Positions 1 to 12,942 of a stretch of DNA of 64,000 nucleotides are shown here, in pieces (the stretch's first letter is position 1; every line of letters begins with the position of its first letter). The translations under genes and the position numbers were made by a program. Below the pieces are notes generated by a model. It saw nothing but the letters and a program-made list of their open reading frames with translations, was not told the origin of the DNA and searched no databases. Where the stretch lies: assembly GCF_029784155.1 (NCBI RefSeq), contig NC_073691.1:61269746-61333745 (forward strand), written 5' to 3'. This DNA is from Uranotaenia lowii (Eukaryota > Arthropoda > Insecta > Diptera > Culicidae).

Positions 1-411
1 ACTGTTTCTCTTTTTCTCGAAATAATATCCCCCAGTAAGCGCGTCCTCTCGAAAATCGACAGAAAATTCACAAAATTGAGTACTGGGTAACCCGACTTAG
101 GAAAAACCGGTTATATTTCGGCGACACTCGCGCACGCCGAGGCCGATATGTCTTCTTATTCGACTTGGGAGCATTTTTATGAAGAACTTAACTGGGCCGA
201 CGGGCGACGGGTGACGGCTGCTTGAAGTTATTGTATTCGAATTCGAAATTCTGGATTAAAAAATCTGAGTTTGGGTTTCAGAATGGTGTGTTCTAGGGAT
301 GAAAAACAGAAGAAAAATAAAACAGGATTCAGTTTAAGCCTCTAAATCCAGATTTTAAATCCAGATTTTTGTGTAATCATTTCAATTGAATTCATTTCAT
401 CGAAAATTTAT
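1..411. other. Unassigned sequence
   Basis: Mixed-composition DNA with a more GC-rich patch around 60-230. No convincing frame, tRNA or transposon end was seen. It runs into the satellite through a few degenerate AGATTC-like words after about 410. Confidence 0.4.
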
Positions 412-2600
412 GAATTCAGATTTCTGATTCAGATTTAAGATTCTGATTCAGATTTCAGATTCAGATTTCAGTTTCAGATTTCAGATTCAGATTTCAGATT
501 CAGATTTCAGATTCAGATTTCAGATTCAGATTTCAGATTCAGATTTCAGATTCAGATTTCAGATTCAGATTTCAGATTCAGATTTCAGATTCAGATTTTA
601 GATTCAGATTTCAGATTCAGATTTCAGATTCAGATTTCAGATTCAGATTTTAGATTCAGATTTCAGATTCAGATTTCAGATTCAGATCTCAGATTCAGAT
701 TTCAGATTCAGATTTCAGATTCAGATTTTAGATTCAGATTTCAGATTCAGATTTCAGATTCAGATTTCAGATTCAGATTTCAGATTCAGATTTCAGATTC
801 AGATTTCAGATTCAGATTTCAGATTCAGATTTCAGATTCAGATTTCAGATTCAGATTTCAGATTCAGATTTCAGATTCAGATTTCAGATTCAGATTTCAG
901 ATTCAGATTTCAGATTCAGATTTCAGATTCAGATTTCAGATTCAGATTTCAGATTTAGATTTCAGATTCAGATTTCAGATTCAGATTTCAGATTCAGATT
1001 TCAGATTCAGATTTCAGATTCAGATTTCAGATTCAGATTTCAGATTCAGATTTCAGATTCAGATTTCAGATTCAGATTTCAGATTCAGATTTCAGATTCA
1101 GATTTCAGATTCAGATTTCAGATTCAGATTTCAGATTCAGATTTTAGATTCAGATTTCAGATTCAGATTTCAAATTCAGATTTCAGATTCAGATTTCAGA
1201 TTCAGATTTCAGATTCAGATTTCAGATTCAGATTCAGATTTCAGATTCAGATTTCAGATTCAGATTTCAGATTCAGATTTCAGATTCAGATTTCAGATTC
1301 AGATTTCAGATTTCAGATTCAGAGTTCAGATTCAGATTTCAGATTCAGATTTCAGATTCAGATTCAGATTTCAGATTCAGATTTCAGATTCAGATTTCAG
1401 ATTCAGATTTCAGATTCAGATTTCAGATTCAGATTTCAGATTCAGATTTCAGATTCAGATTTCAGATTCAGATTTCAGATTCAGATTCAGATTTCAGATT
1501 CAGATTTCAGATTCAGATTTTAGATTCAGATTTCAGATTCAGATTTCAGATTCAGATTTCAGATTCAGATTTCAGATTCAGATTTCAGATTCAGATTTCA
1601 GATTCAGATTTCAGATTCAGATTTCAGATTCAGATTTCAGATTCGGATTTCAGATTCAGATTTCAGATTCAGATTTCAGATTCAGATTTCAGATTCAGAT
1701 TTCAGATTCAGATTTCAGATTCAGATTTTAGATTCAGATTTCAGATTCAGATTTCAAATTCAGATTTCAGATTCAGATTTCAGATTCAGATTTCAGATTC
1801 AGATTTCAGATTCAGATTTCAGATTCAGATTTCAGATTCAGATTTCAGATTCAGATTTCAGATTCAGATTTCAGATTCAGATTTCAGATTCAGATTTCAG
1901 ATTCAGATTTCAGATTCAGATTTCAGATTCAGATTTCAGATTCAGATTTCAGATTCTTTCAGATTCAGATTTCAGATTCAGATTTCAGATTCTTTCAGAT
2001 TCAGATTTCAGATTCAGATTTCAGATTCAGATTTCAGATTCAGATTTCAGATTCAGATTTTAGATTCAGATTTCAGATTCAGATTTCAGATTCAGATTTC
2101 AGATTCAGATTTCAGATTCAGATTTCAGATTCAGATTTCAGATTCAGATTTCAGATTCAGATTTCAGATTCAGATTTCAGATTCAGATTTCAGATTCAGA
2201 TTTCAGATTCAGATTCAGATTTCAGATTCAGATTTCAGATTCAGATTTCAGATTCAGATTTTAGATTCAGATTTCAGATTCAGATTTCAGATTCAGATTT
2301 CAGATTCAGATTTCAGATTCAGATTTCAGATTCAGATTTCAGATTCAGATTTCAGATTCAGATTTAAGATTCAGATTTCAGATTCAGATTTCAGATTCAG
2401 ATTTCAGATTCAGATTTCAGATTCAGATTTCAGATTCAGATTTCAGATTCAGATTTCAGATTCAGATTTCAGATTCAGATTTCAGATGCAGATTTCAGAT
2501 GCAGATTTCAGATTCAGATTTCAGATTCAGATTTCAGATTCAGATTCAGATTTCAGATTCAGATTTCAGATTCAGATTTCAGATTTCAGATTCAGATTTA
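412..2600 (+). repeat. 13-bp satellite array (AGATTTCAGATTC)n
   Basis: About 2.2 kb of tandem units with period 13, each made of a 7-mer AGATTTC plus a 6-mer AGATTC. Variation is low: recurring C-to-T changes (TTTTAGATTC), AGATGC variants near 2490-2510, and occasional loss of a 6- or 7-mer half-unit (for example near 1230, 1360, 1480, 2210) that shifts the phase. Two units contain ATTCTTTC (near 1956 and 1990). The composite 7+6 structure suggests the 13-mer arose from an older AGATTC-like repeat. No coding or promoter signal. Confidence 0.95.
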
Positions 2601-2936
2601 AAAAAATGTTATTTGTTTTATTGATGTACGTACATATGTTTTTATTTATGAATAAATGATTTAAACGGGATACGTTTTCAGAGGAAAATTTTCTATTTTT
2701 TAAATATCACTTAACCAGGGCTTTAAACTTATTGTTTTCCATTTAGATCTAGTTAATAATTCAATAAAAAACAAACAATTTAGAACCAGTTTCAAAATTA
2801 TTTAAATAAGATAAGCCACACCCCAAAAATTTCAATAAAAAACACACAAAGATTGCCATTTGAAAAATCCTAGAATATTCCAAAATATTAATCTGTGTAT
2901 GTTATGGTAAAAATACAAATAACCACTCTGGATAAG
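2601..2936. other. AT-rich spacer between opposite-strand satellite tracts
   Basis: AT-rich unique-looking sequence separating the 13-bp array from the degenerate reverse-strand tract. No gene seen. Confidence 0.4.
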
Positions 2937-3232
2937 AATGTGAATTCTGAATCTTAAATCTGAATACGATTTTTGTTTCTAAATAAATTCTAAATCTGAA
3001 CTATGAATCTGAAATCTGAATTAAATTCTGAATCTGAATCGAAATTCTGAAATCTGAATCTGAATACTGAATTTGAATTTGAAATCCGAAATCTAAATCA
3101 AAAATCTGAATTAAGCTGAATCTGAAATCTGAAGCTGAATCTGATTTTCAAATCTGAAATAAGAATTTGATACCTGAATCTGAAATCTCAATAATGCTGA
3201 ATCTGAATCTGTAATCAGACATCGAATCTGCC
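2937..3232 (-). repeat. Degenerate reverse-strand copy of the AGATTC/AGATTTC satellite
   Basis: Dense GAATCT, GAAATCT and CTGAAATCTGAA words, the reverse complements of the half-units in the 412-2600 array, with many substitutions and no strict period. It looks like an older decayed arm inverted relative to the young array. Related sequence on both sides of a ~340-bp spacer could fold back. Confidence 0.75.
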
Positions 3233-5360
3233 ATTAATGGTTTTGGTTGGAACTTATTGTGTATGGTGTTACTTAGTCCAACTTATTCGAAAATAAATAG
3301 TAATCGTATAAAATGTCAACAAAATGAGCTTTCACTCATTGCAAATTAACAGAGGCATTTTGAAATATTCGAATATCTATGACTCATTTCTAATATAATA
3401 TTTAAAGATTTACAAAATTTGAAAGCGATCTGCCCGTTTGCCCTTTTTAACTTTTTTCAAGAAACTATGTCTTTTTATGAGGAAAATATAATTTCTTATG
3501 CGGTTATTAGGAAAAATATCAATAATTTCCTTATTTTTTTTTTATTAAAAACACTTCTTTTAAGCATTGTCTGATTGTTTATTTAAACAAATAGCCAAAT
3601 AAATAGCTGACCGTTCGCCAAACTCTAAAATTGGCTATAATTTTAAAAAGAATTGAAAACATCTGCATTATAGAGCTTGGATAAAAGAACAACTCCTATG
3701 AAGACCCAAAATCTGTAAAACTTGACAACCATTCTCAGCTTCATAAACGCTCCTGGTTCGCAGCATCGGAATCGTTTGCTATGCGGTAGTAGAAATACGT
3801 TCGACTAAAAATGAAAATAAAACCACAACGAACTATATTCGAAAGATTGAGTAAGAAATTGGTAAACTTCCGATAATAAACAAGAATAAGGATGAACATC
3901 TTCGAGCAGCTCTCTGGAGCCACCATTTGGTTTTTCAAATTGGAAGAATGATTTTAGAAAAATAGGAGGTTTATCAAAATTTATTGTATTCGAGGAAGAA
4001 TGACCTTAATGGGTTAAATTCCTATAAAAAAAAACTTGTATTTTTCCGAACAGACAAATAAAATGTATCCACAATAAAAAAAAAAGCTTAAATGAATTCT
4101 CTCAAGAAAATTGATCAATTATTTGGACGAGAATCCAAACCACCAAAAATCGAACACGCATCATCCGAACTCATAATTCGAAACTGTAATGAATTCGTTG
4201 AACCTCTAAAGAGTTTTGCAAATATAACATCAATCAAAAATTCGGATGGATTGGCTTTAAGTATTATTTGGAGTTGATTTGTTGCACGATATTTGTTCCT
4301 TTTCATGAAATGCAAAAAAAAAGGATCTTCACAATTAAGGAAAATATTCCAGGAACACTGATCACCCCCTTCACCATATTGCAAATCAACCTAAATCAAT
4401 GCGTTATTATTGGTTTTCGATAGTCTTCCCAGCGCGAATCGATGTCTCCGTGCGCCGCAATCGAAACTCACGAATTTGTTTGCATTGGATTACATTTGTG
4501 CTGCTGGAGATGCGTATCTTACTGTTGTAAATATTCTTACCCCTCACCAGATTCTCATGAATAACAATGAAAAACATAACCCGATGGCGGCAAAGAGTTT
4601 GTCACGTGTGCTGCACTGGCAGAACGTGATCGACATCATTAATATTCACTCGCTCGCTCCGAGGAATCCTACCGGTTGCTGTCGACATAGTGACGATGGG
4701 GTTGGTTTTTCTTGGAGAGTCCAAAGCTTTTCCATTTATTGTTCCTATTCCAAGGGAGCGAACAAAAAAAAAAAATGACGAAAAAGTTCAAAACCAAACC
4801 AAACCGTACCAGGTTTCGGTTCGCAGCGCTTTTGCCACATTTCTAAGACTTTCGTTTGTTTTTATTCCCTTTTTGCTTTATTCGGCACCTGGCTATTCCA
4901 TCAAATTCAGAAACAGATCCAATGAATATCTTTAAAGAAAGTTAGCAGCCAGCAGTGATATTCGGCGAAGGTGACGGCTATGGTTGACTTCGTTATCTTC
5001 TAATTTATAAGATTTTGACAATGGTGAGATAATTGATGCGAAAACATCACTCACCCTCTAAGAAACTTCTGTTTCTGAGATCTTTGGTCATTCGTTGGAC
5101 AATTTGAATTGAAGATGGTCAAGCCTCTGAAAAAGACCTTCTTTGATGAACTTTTGGTGGTCAACCTTTAGTTAATGAAAGAAATTAAAGAAAGGGTTGG
5201 AATTTTCCGAATAATTAAAATGCATTTGTTGGTGTCTTCAACTTTACTCATTCTGTTTATTAAAAAAACAAATGTAAATAAAAATTAAATGGCGTTTTAT
5301 AAAAGCTTTTTAAACAGAATAAAACTGTAATTGAATTATGAAATGAGACTTATAAACTTT
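3233..5360. other. No supported gene; scattered short frames
   Basis: AT-rich DNA. The only mid-GC stretch is about 4400-4960, where a frame of 122 codons (4410-4778) has no recognisable domain and ends in a lysine run from an A tract. The word TCTCTGGAGCCAC near 3911 recurs at about 28733 and 29890. I could not assign this region. Confidence 0.35.
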
Positions 5361-6673
5361 CATTCTCATTCTCATTCTTATTCTCATTCTCATTCTCATT
5401 CTCACTCTCATTCTCATTCTCATTCTTATTCTCATTCTCATTCTCATTCTCATTCTCATTCTCATTCTCACTCTCACTCTCATTCTCATTCTCATTCTCA
5501 TTCTCATTCTCATTCTCATTCTCATTCTCATTCTCATTCTCATTCTCATTCTCATTCTCATTCTCATTCTCATTCTCATTCTCATTCTCATTCTCATTCT
5601 CATTCTCATTCTCATTCTCATTCTCATTCTCATTCTCATTCTCATTCTCATTCTCATTCTCATTCTCATTCTCATTCTCATTCTAATTCTCATTCTCATT
5701 CTCATTCTCATTCTCATTCTCATTCTCATTCTCATTCTCATTCTCATTCTCATTCTCATTCTCATTCTCATTCTCATTCTCATTCTCATTCTCATTCTCA
5801 TTCTCATTTTCATTCTCATTCTCATTCTCATTCTCATTCTCATTCTCATTCTCATTCTCATTCTCATTCTCATTCTCATTCTCATTCTCATTCTCATTCT
5901 CATTCTCATTCTCATTCTCATTCTCATTCTCATTCTCATTCTCATTCTCATTCTCATTCTCATTCTCATTCTCATTCTCATTCTCATTCTCATTCTCATT
6001 CTCATTCTCATTCTCATTCTCATTCTCATTCTCATTCTCATTCTCATTCTCATTCTCATTCTCATTCTCATTCTCATTCTCATTCTCATTCTCATTCTCA
6101 TTCTCATTCTCATTCTCATTCTCATTCTCATTCTCATTCTCATTCTCATTCTCATTCTCATTCTCATTCTCATTCTCATTCTCATTCTCATTCTCATTCT
6201 CATTCTCATTCTCATTCTCATTCTCATTCTCATTCTCATTCTCATTCTCATTCTCATTCTCATTCTCATTCTCATTCTCATTCTCATTCTCATTCTCATT
6301 CTCATTCTCATTCTCATTCTCATTCTCATTCTCATTCTCATTCTCATTCTCATTCTCATTCTCATTCTCATTCTCATTCTCATTCTCATTCTCATTCTCA
6401 TTCTCATTCTCATTCTCATTCTCATTCTCATTCTCATTATCATTCTCATTCTCATTCTCATTCTCATTTTCATTCTCATTCTCATTCTCATTCTCATTCT
6501 CATTCTCATTCTCATTCTCATTCTCATTCTCATTCTCATTCTCGTTCTCATTCTCATTCTCATTCTCATTCTCATTCTCATTCTCATTCTCATTCTCATT
6601 CTCATTCTCATTCTCATTCTCATTCTCATTCTCATTCTCATTCTCATTCTCATTCTTATTCTCATTCTCATTT
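5361..6673 (+). repeat. Hexanucleotide array (CATTCT)n, ~219 copies
   Basis: 1,313 bp of CATTCT repeats. Substitutions concentrate at the edges (CACTCT and CTTATT forms before about 5480; CGTTCT near 6543 and CTTATT near 6657), while the centre between about 5700 and 6430 is almost invariant. A period of 6 with no stop word leaves two long open frames, poly(His-Ser) on plus and poly(Met-Arg) on minus. These are consequences of the repeat, not genes. Confidence 0.95.
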
Positions 6674-6879
6674 TTGGGGTGAAATGATTTATAAGAAACC
6701 GATAAAATAAAAATAATGAATTCCTTTTTTTAAATATTGAAAGCGCAAAGATAATCAAAAATTTAGTTAACATTGCGCATTAAAATTACCCTCTTAAAGT
6801 TGCTACTAAAAATCATTTTTCGAACTTTCTAAAGATAAATAAAAAATCATGATCTATTTAAAAAAAAATAACTTAAAAT

Positions 6880-7990
6880 AATGAAAACTAATAATGTTTT
6901 TCTTATTAATAATTTCGTTTCAAAAGCTGTTTTCAGAACACAAAATTTTTGACAAACCTATAAAAAAATATTTTATTAAATTTAAATAATTTGACTTTAA
7001 AAATCACTTATTTTATTTGAAAATTAAAATAAAATATGAAGATGAAGAAAAAAATTTCTTAACATTTTAGAAGGATTTAGGCGTCTTACCATTTAAAAAA
7101 CTCATTGAAAGAATTTAAGTGATAATACAAAGGAACAGCATTTTGATGCCCGTGATTGAATAATTGATTTTGAAGATTTAATCATCCTGAACTCGAATCT
7201 TTTGTCATACTTTGTCTTTTACCTTGCGTTTTGGTAATACGGAGTTTATGAGCTTTAAATTGCATCAGTTTTGTTTTAAGTGATAACAAATCTATGTTGA
7301 AGAAAAATCTGATTCTGAATTTGTTTATTAAACTTATTTATTTCAATTAAGGAATAATATTTTTAAGATAATGATGCATCATCTAAAAAAGTTAAATTCT
7401 ACAATTTTGGAAAATTTGAAAAATACTATTACATGTATTTCTGACATTACTGAATAAAGCAAAAAAAAAAAATTAATTTAACAAAACTTTTTCAAACCTG
7501 CAAAACGATTGATTTTTTGGTTTAAAAATATCAAAAATTCTTTTTTTTTTTAATCAAATTGAAAAAGACAAAAAGTAAACAAATTATAAAACTCTTTAAA
7601 TTAAAAATTAATTGAAGTCTTGGGGAAAGTTGAAAATTGAATTGAAACCTTTATTTTAAAATAATATGTTTTTGTTTCAAAGTTTTGTCAAAAAAAATGC
7701 AGAAATTTCTTAAATGATTTTAAAATATTTTCAGAAGTTATTTGCGAAACAAAAGCTGATAGAAAAATTGCATATTAAGATCCAAGGCAAATTTTTGTGG
7801 CCTTGCTTAATTTATTAAAACTTGTTTGAAAATGTTGTTGAGCATTTAGAAGAACAAGAAACGCAAAATAATATTGAAACTTAAATTAGTTTTTTGAAGA
7901 ATATTTCACACCAGCACGATTTTTTGTAAATCAAAATTTTCAGGAATATCGTAGAGGATACTAGGTTTTAGTTCACCAAAATTGCATTAT
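6880..7990 (+). repeat. Long dispersed repeat, copy 1
   Basis: Colinear with 43060-44220 over more than 1 kb at obvious but diverged similarity. Shared landmarks in order include a CAGAACACAAAA word, AGAAGGATT, ACTCGAATCTTTT, AATTAAGGAATAATATT, AAAGCTGATA and CATTTAGAAGAACAAGAAAC. No open frame spans it and no terminal repeats were found, so the class is unknown. It may be an old non-autonomous element or a segmental duplication. Confidence 0.65.
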
Positions 7991-8294
7991 TTTGAAGCTA
8001 GCGGACAGCAGAAACTGAATTTCTTTATGAAAACTTTGAATCATGGATCCGCCTGTGGACTCTTCATGTATATGGAAGGAAAAAAATGTTTGCATATAGG
8101 GTGATTTGCCAATTGTTGTCCTCTGTTCCATCGTTGCACAGGATTACTAAAATTGTCAATCATTCAGTCATCTTTTATTTTGTTTCAAAAATAATACTGG
8201 ATCAAGTAAATTTGAATGTTTTCTGATGAAATAAGGCTTTTTACGATATTTTCTGATGTAAAATAGCGTCTTATGACAATTTTACTTTTTCTTG

Positions 8295-8512
8295 TTTTTT
8301 TTTTTTGCGCCGTTTTTGTGCTAATTGTCAACCAAAACCTTAAGATTCCTTCGACGGCAAATGAGGTTTTACGTCAGAACAAAATATTTTTCGTATCGGT
8401 TTTCTTTACAAAACGTTTGTTGCGCAATTTTCCGCCAAATAAGTGGACTCGAACGCACGGACATCGGCTTAAGAGGGACTTGCCAACTGAGCTATATCAC
8501 AAGTCCACTTTA
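8295..8512 (-). mobile_element. tRNA-derived SINE, minus strand
   Basis: Read on the minus strand, the element begins near 8512 with a tRNA-like head. A box: TATAGCTCAGTTGG. B box: GCGTTCGAGTCC about 40 nt further on. It continues through a ~140-nt unrelated body and ends in GGCGC followed by an A run (plus-strand T run 8295-8306). This is the organisation of a tRNA-headed, A-tailed SINE transcribed by RNA polymerase III. The head does not form a full cloverleaf, because the T-stem is not complementary. An open frame crossing it on plus (8273-8758) is incidental. Confidence 0.75.
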
Positions 8513-8519
8513 GAGGCGA

Positions 8520-9400
8520 TTTTTGCCCGGTTTTATCGGAGATTGCTCGAAATTTTCAAGAAAAAAATAGGAAAAGTCCTGTCCGGTCCGCTCGCCCGGA
8601 TATTGCGGATATCACGCGAAAAAGGCCGAATGTTGTCCAGATTTATCCACAGTATCGGCAGAATCTTAACCAAAAACTCAAATCTATTTTACATAATTTA
8701 TGATTTTTGCGTCAATTTACAAAATTTTTTAGCTTGTTCCATTGAAATGAATTTGTAGACATATTTTTTGAATATTAATGTTGAAGTTGAATGTCACTGA
8801 TGGGCATCGATTAAAATTAATTTTTATTTTTTACGTTTTCTTCGATTTTTATGTGAAATACCTGGACTTTGGTCGGATTTGCCCGGATATTGCCCAGTTT
8901 ATGAGATGAAAATTTTGAAATCCACTGCCCGGACTTTGCCGGGTTATTCTGTAAAAATGCAAGGTAAAATCCGGTCATTTTAAATGCACAATCGGGACAT
9001 TGGACATTCTCTAAACAAAAATCTCAAAAACCGGGCAATGTCCGGGAATATCCGACCAAAAAGGTGAGAAATACGAAAAATGACTTTTTACCAATCGTGA
9101 CATCGGCAGCGTTGAACTCTAATCATTCATTTAAAAAAAAAAGTTGCACAAAAAAATGTTTGCGTAATTATTTCGCAGAAACAAGTTAAAAACAATTTGT
9201 GATTTGTCGCAGAACCATAAATTTCGTGAACTAAATTTGAGTTTTAGGTTTGGATTTTGCCAAAACTATAAAAAACCCGGGAGCAATCCAGTTTTTTCCT
9301 CAACATAGGAACAACTCGAACAGACTGGGCGTTTCCCATTTTTTTCTTTGAAAATCCGGGCAAGCCAAATTAAAGCCGAGCAATCTGCAATACTTACTTT
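8520..9400. repeat. CCCGG-rich imperfect inverted repeat tract
   Basis: TGCCCGG, CCGGGCAA and TCCGG words recur more than a dozen times in otherwise AT-rich DNA. The segment from about 8832 to 8906 (GAAATAC, GGTCGGATTTGCCCGG, TTGCCC, TTTATGAGAT) is matched in reverse complement at about 9021-9081 (CTCAAAAACCGGGCAATG, GGAATATCCGACC, GAAATAC). The stretch therefore has the form of a decayed foldback. No protein and no clean target duplication. Confidence 0.6.
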
Positions 9401-10952
9401 AGAGCCGTACTATTTTGCAAATTTTATTATTTTTAGTTAATAATGGCAAACTTTCTCCATGGTTCAATAAATATATTTTAATTGAAGTTGAGTTTATGAA
9501 ATTTGTTGAAAAATGAATGTATGTGTAGATAGTTTGGCAACTTGTAATGCCTGAAGAGTTGCAAAGTAGTCTTAATGCACCTGAACTACTTTGGTTTAGA
9601 GGAATTTCTTTTTATAAGTTTTATTTCAAAGTCTTTCATTAAGACCATCAACTCATTTTTTTTGCTAGGAATCTAAAGATTGATCTGTTTCTCAAATTTA
9701 GAGATAAACTGTTGCATCTACACGAAAAATCGTGGAGAATTGTATTTCTGCCATAGAAAATATTGTGTTAAAAAATTTGAACCAAAGTCCCAAAAATAAA
9801 TCAACAAATCCTGAAATACTACTTATCTGATGTAAATTTTTCTCATAAATTCCAATCCGCCGTCATGTTAGACAGGAGACAACTGAGCGGATTTTTATTT
9901 CACTCTTATCACTTAGAAAATAACAGTGATAATTTTGTGAAAATGAACTCGATGATTGTTTTCTCGCTGAAATGTGGTTAGGAGATTTCAATTTGAAGTG
10001 AATATTTCATGGAGATTGATGAATTGCTACAGCAGCTACATTCACCACAAATAATCCTACTTTCGTGAAAATGGTTATTAAATGGTTAATAAATTCTTAT
10101 ACAAAACTGTATATCTTGAGCATAAATTAGTCAAACGATTGAAAACTTTGAGCGTTGTTGAGTTGCATTCTTAAGTTTTAAATTCATGATTTATTCATGG
10201 TTTATAAATCGATCAACTTCCAAGTGAGACACAAAGCGATAATTTTATGAAATGATATTTCTTTTATTGGGATAAAGGGCTAACCAGATCGCGTCCTATT
10301 ATCCTTTCATCAGTACATAGTCTATTTTAGAATATTTTAAGTGTCTATAAAACCTTTTAGTACGTTTTATGCAATTTCAATGACTTAGAATTTCATGCTG
10401 CTAGGACATATAAAGAAAAAAACCTATTACCTGGTAAATAAGGTCAAATAACCCTACATTCAGATGGCTCCGGTCAAATCTAACGACAGATTTGAATTTC
10501 TAAGAAAATTTCATGTAAGATAATGCCAGATTTTTGGGATTTCGGGTCCAAATTTTCCCATAGGGCATTGGATGGTTTGTTTGTATGGACGACCCTCTTT
10601 AAAAAGGCCCGTCTCCAAATTGAATTGCATTTGAACTAGAAATTTGCATAATAAGCTTCCATGTCGAATGGCCGGGCTTCGACCAGACCGAACTGAGCGC
10701 CATAAGAAAATTAAGAAACTACAGAAAATGAATCTTGTCTAGTCCATACACCAGATAAATTACGGCTTACATTATAGACTGAAATGTATTCCTCGGTATA
10801 TAGACTATCTATTCTGGTTCATAAACTTCAAAGATTTAACCTCTAGATGAAAATATCATCAAGTTCCGGTGTCTCACATCAAGTTCCGGTGTCTCAAAAA
10901 AAATGCTAAAGGCGTTCAGTTCGATCTGGTCGAATCCCGACCAAATATTAAC
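9400..10952. other. No gene; includes a 20-bp tandem duplication
   Basis: AT-rich DNA without a supported frame. Positions 10858-10896 contain a perfect head-to-tail duplication of a 20-bp unit beginning ATCAAGTTCCGG. The duplication lies about 60 bp outside the following TIR element. Confidence 0.45.
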
Positions 10953-10962
10953 TAGGGTAAAT

Positions 10963-11384
10963 GATCTTGAGCGGAACTAGTCGAAATCTAATCTTGAGCG
11001 GAACCATTTACTTTTCCTAAGATCTAGGCAATGATTGTTTATGAATTTTATCAAAATGTTGAAAAAACACTTTTTCAAGATCTTTTCATATAAGCCTTGA
11101 CATTTTTGCCAAAATTTATTAACTGAAGTAATGTTATTAGAAGATTTAAAAACATACACATTTCTGCTGCAATTTTCATCAATCTACGCTGACTTTGAAC
11201 GTCAATTTATGTAACCCTTGGCCGCTATAAACTGATTCTCAATGATTAAAATGGTAGAAAAATTCTTAAAAAAGCATTATTCGGGTTTTTGTAACAAGTT
11301 TTCCATCAAAATATCAATTAATCGCTTAGTTTTTAAAAGTAAAATATGATCTTGAGCGGAACCATCTTTGATCTTGAGCGGAAC
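10963..11384 (+). repeat. Four direct copies of GATCTTGAGCGGAAC at the left end
   Basis: Copies at 10963-10977, 10990-11004 (first base A), 11348-11362 and 11370-11384. Two inverted copies lie at the right side, 12863-12877 and 13707-13721. Clustered subterminal words of this kind often serve as transposase-binding sites; that role is inferred. Confidence 0.85.
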
Positions 11385-12942
11385 TACTAGCTTTCGAAAT
11401 AAACCGCTAGGAGCGCTGCCTTATGCCTTATGTCTCACACGCAGGTTTTACCCCTGAATGTAAGCAACACCCTTTTATTTTTCTAATTATATCAGCTTTA
11501 GGGGCAGAAAAAATATAAAATTAAGTTCGAATAAAACTAAAAATTTATTTAATTGGTGTCACAGCGTACCAAACCAGGCACTCAAAATGTTTAATTTTTT
11601 GGAGCACAAGAAATGTTTTTCGATTCTTTTTTTCTGAAGGACGACATCAGGTGGAGGAAGGCTTTCATATATTTTGGCATAATTCGAGAACTAATGAAGC
11701 TAATAAAGCAAAATCATTATTCCAGAATAAGAATCAATCTTCATTGCCATTACTATTCGATCTCCAAGAAGCAGCTTTCGGTTAAAGAGGTTGTTCTTGA
11801 TGTTGAAATTCCAATTGAAAGCGATATACCAATAAACAAAATTTCAAATTATTTTTAACACAAATTCCTTCAGTTCTAAAATGTGTTGCAAAGCACATCT
11901 GGTTAGCAATTTTATAATACTTAACGATTCAATTGGTGGCATGGTATTGAAAACCTATCCAATTCCCTACTGTTTGATGTTTGGACTTGAGCTGGAAATC
12001 CTGGAAATCGGTTTGGGAAATAAGTGTTTTATCTTTTGAGCTAAATGCTTTCCATATTTTTTAAATATGAATTAATTTTATCGTAATTCATAAGAAACTG
12101 GAATTTAGTATAAACTTTGTTCTATGAATAAGTTGTTTCGAGTACGAATGCTGAAATCAAAGCAAAATTTGAAATTTCACAGAATTTTGAGCATTTTGAA
12201 TAGATTTCCAAAATTATTAGGATTTCTTATTTTGAATTAGAAAAGTTTGATAAGAATTTCAATGTTAACTGAGTTTTCCCAACTAAAATATAGAAAAAGA
12301 AGGAATTTATCAAAAATTGTCAATGAAATCAAAGGAATTAGCATCACCGAAATCCATCACTGAGTTTTGAGATAAAAGTACAAAAAATCAGATTTTTTTT
12401 CTTAAAACACTTTGATTTAGAGCAATGTACAGTTTTATTTGCAAAATCTGTAATTTAAGGCATCTTCTTTTGTATTACTGAATATGTCGTAACCTTCAAA
12501 AGTTGTTCGGGGCAATATGACCCTAAACACGCACATTCAAATAATCACTCAAATACACTAACAAACCTAATTTTTGAGATAAAATAACTAAAATTTGAGT
12601 CCAGAGAATCTATTCTTTCAGAATAAGATACAGAGAATCAAAGTGAATCTTTTTTGAAGTAAGAAATAAATTTGAACGGATATTTTGAGAACAACTTTGG
12701 AAGGCTAAGTTTTTGTAATTTACGTTAAAACATCAATTTTTTAACTTTAAAATCTTTAGAGATGAAATTTAATTGAAATTTTCACAGTTACACAAAGATT
12801 TGGAATGATAGCTATTAAAGATGTTGACAGTACAAAATGGTTCAGCTAAAGATCATATTTTAGTTCCGCTCAAGATCAGAATTCTTTCTTCAGTAAAACA
12901 GCTCTAGAGTGATCAGGGTTTACTCAAAATATTCTACAAATC

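Noticed and set aside
4410..4778. 122-codon frame
   Set aside because: No domain, ends in an A-tract lysine run, no supporting neighbours.
5310..6773. Poly(Met-Arg) and poly(His-Ser) proteins
   Set aside because: By-products of the CATTCT repeat; flanking residues show no start context or domain.
8273..8758. 161-codon plus-strand frame as a gene
   Set aside because: It crosses the whole minus-strand SINE including its A tail.
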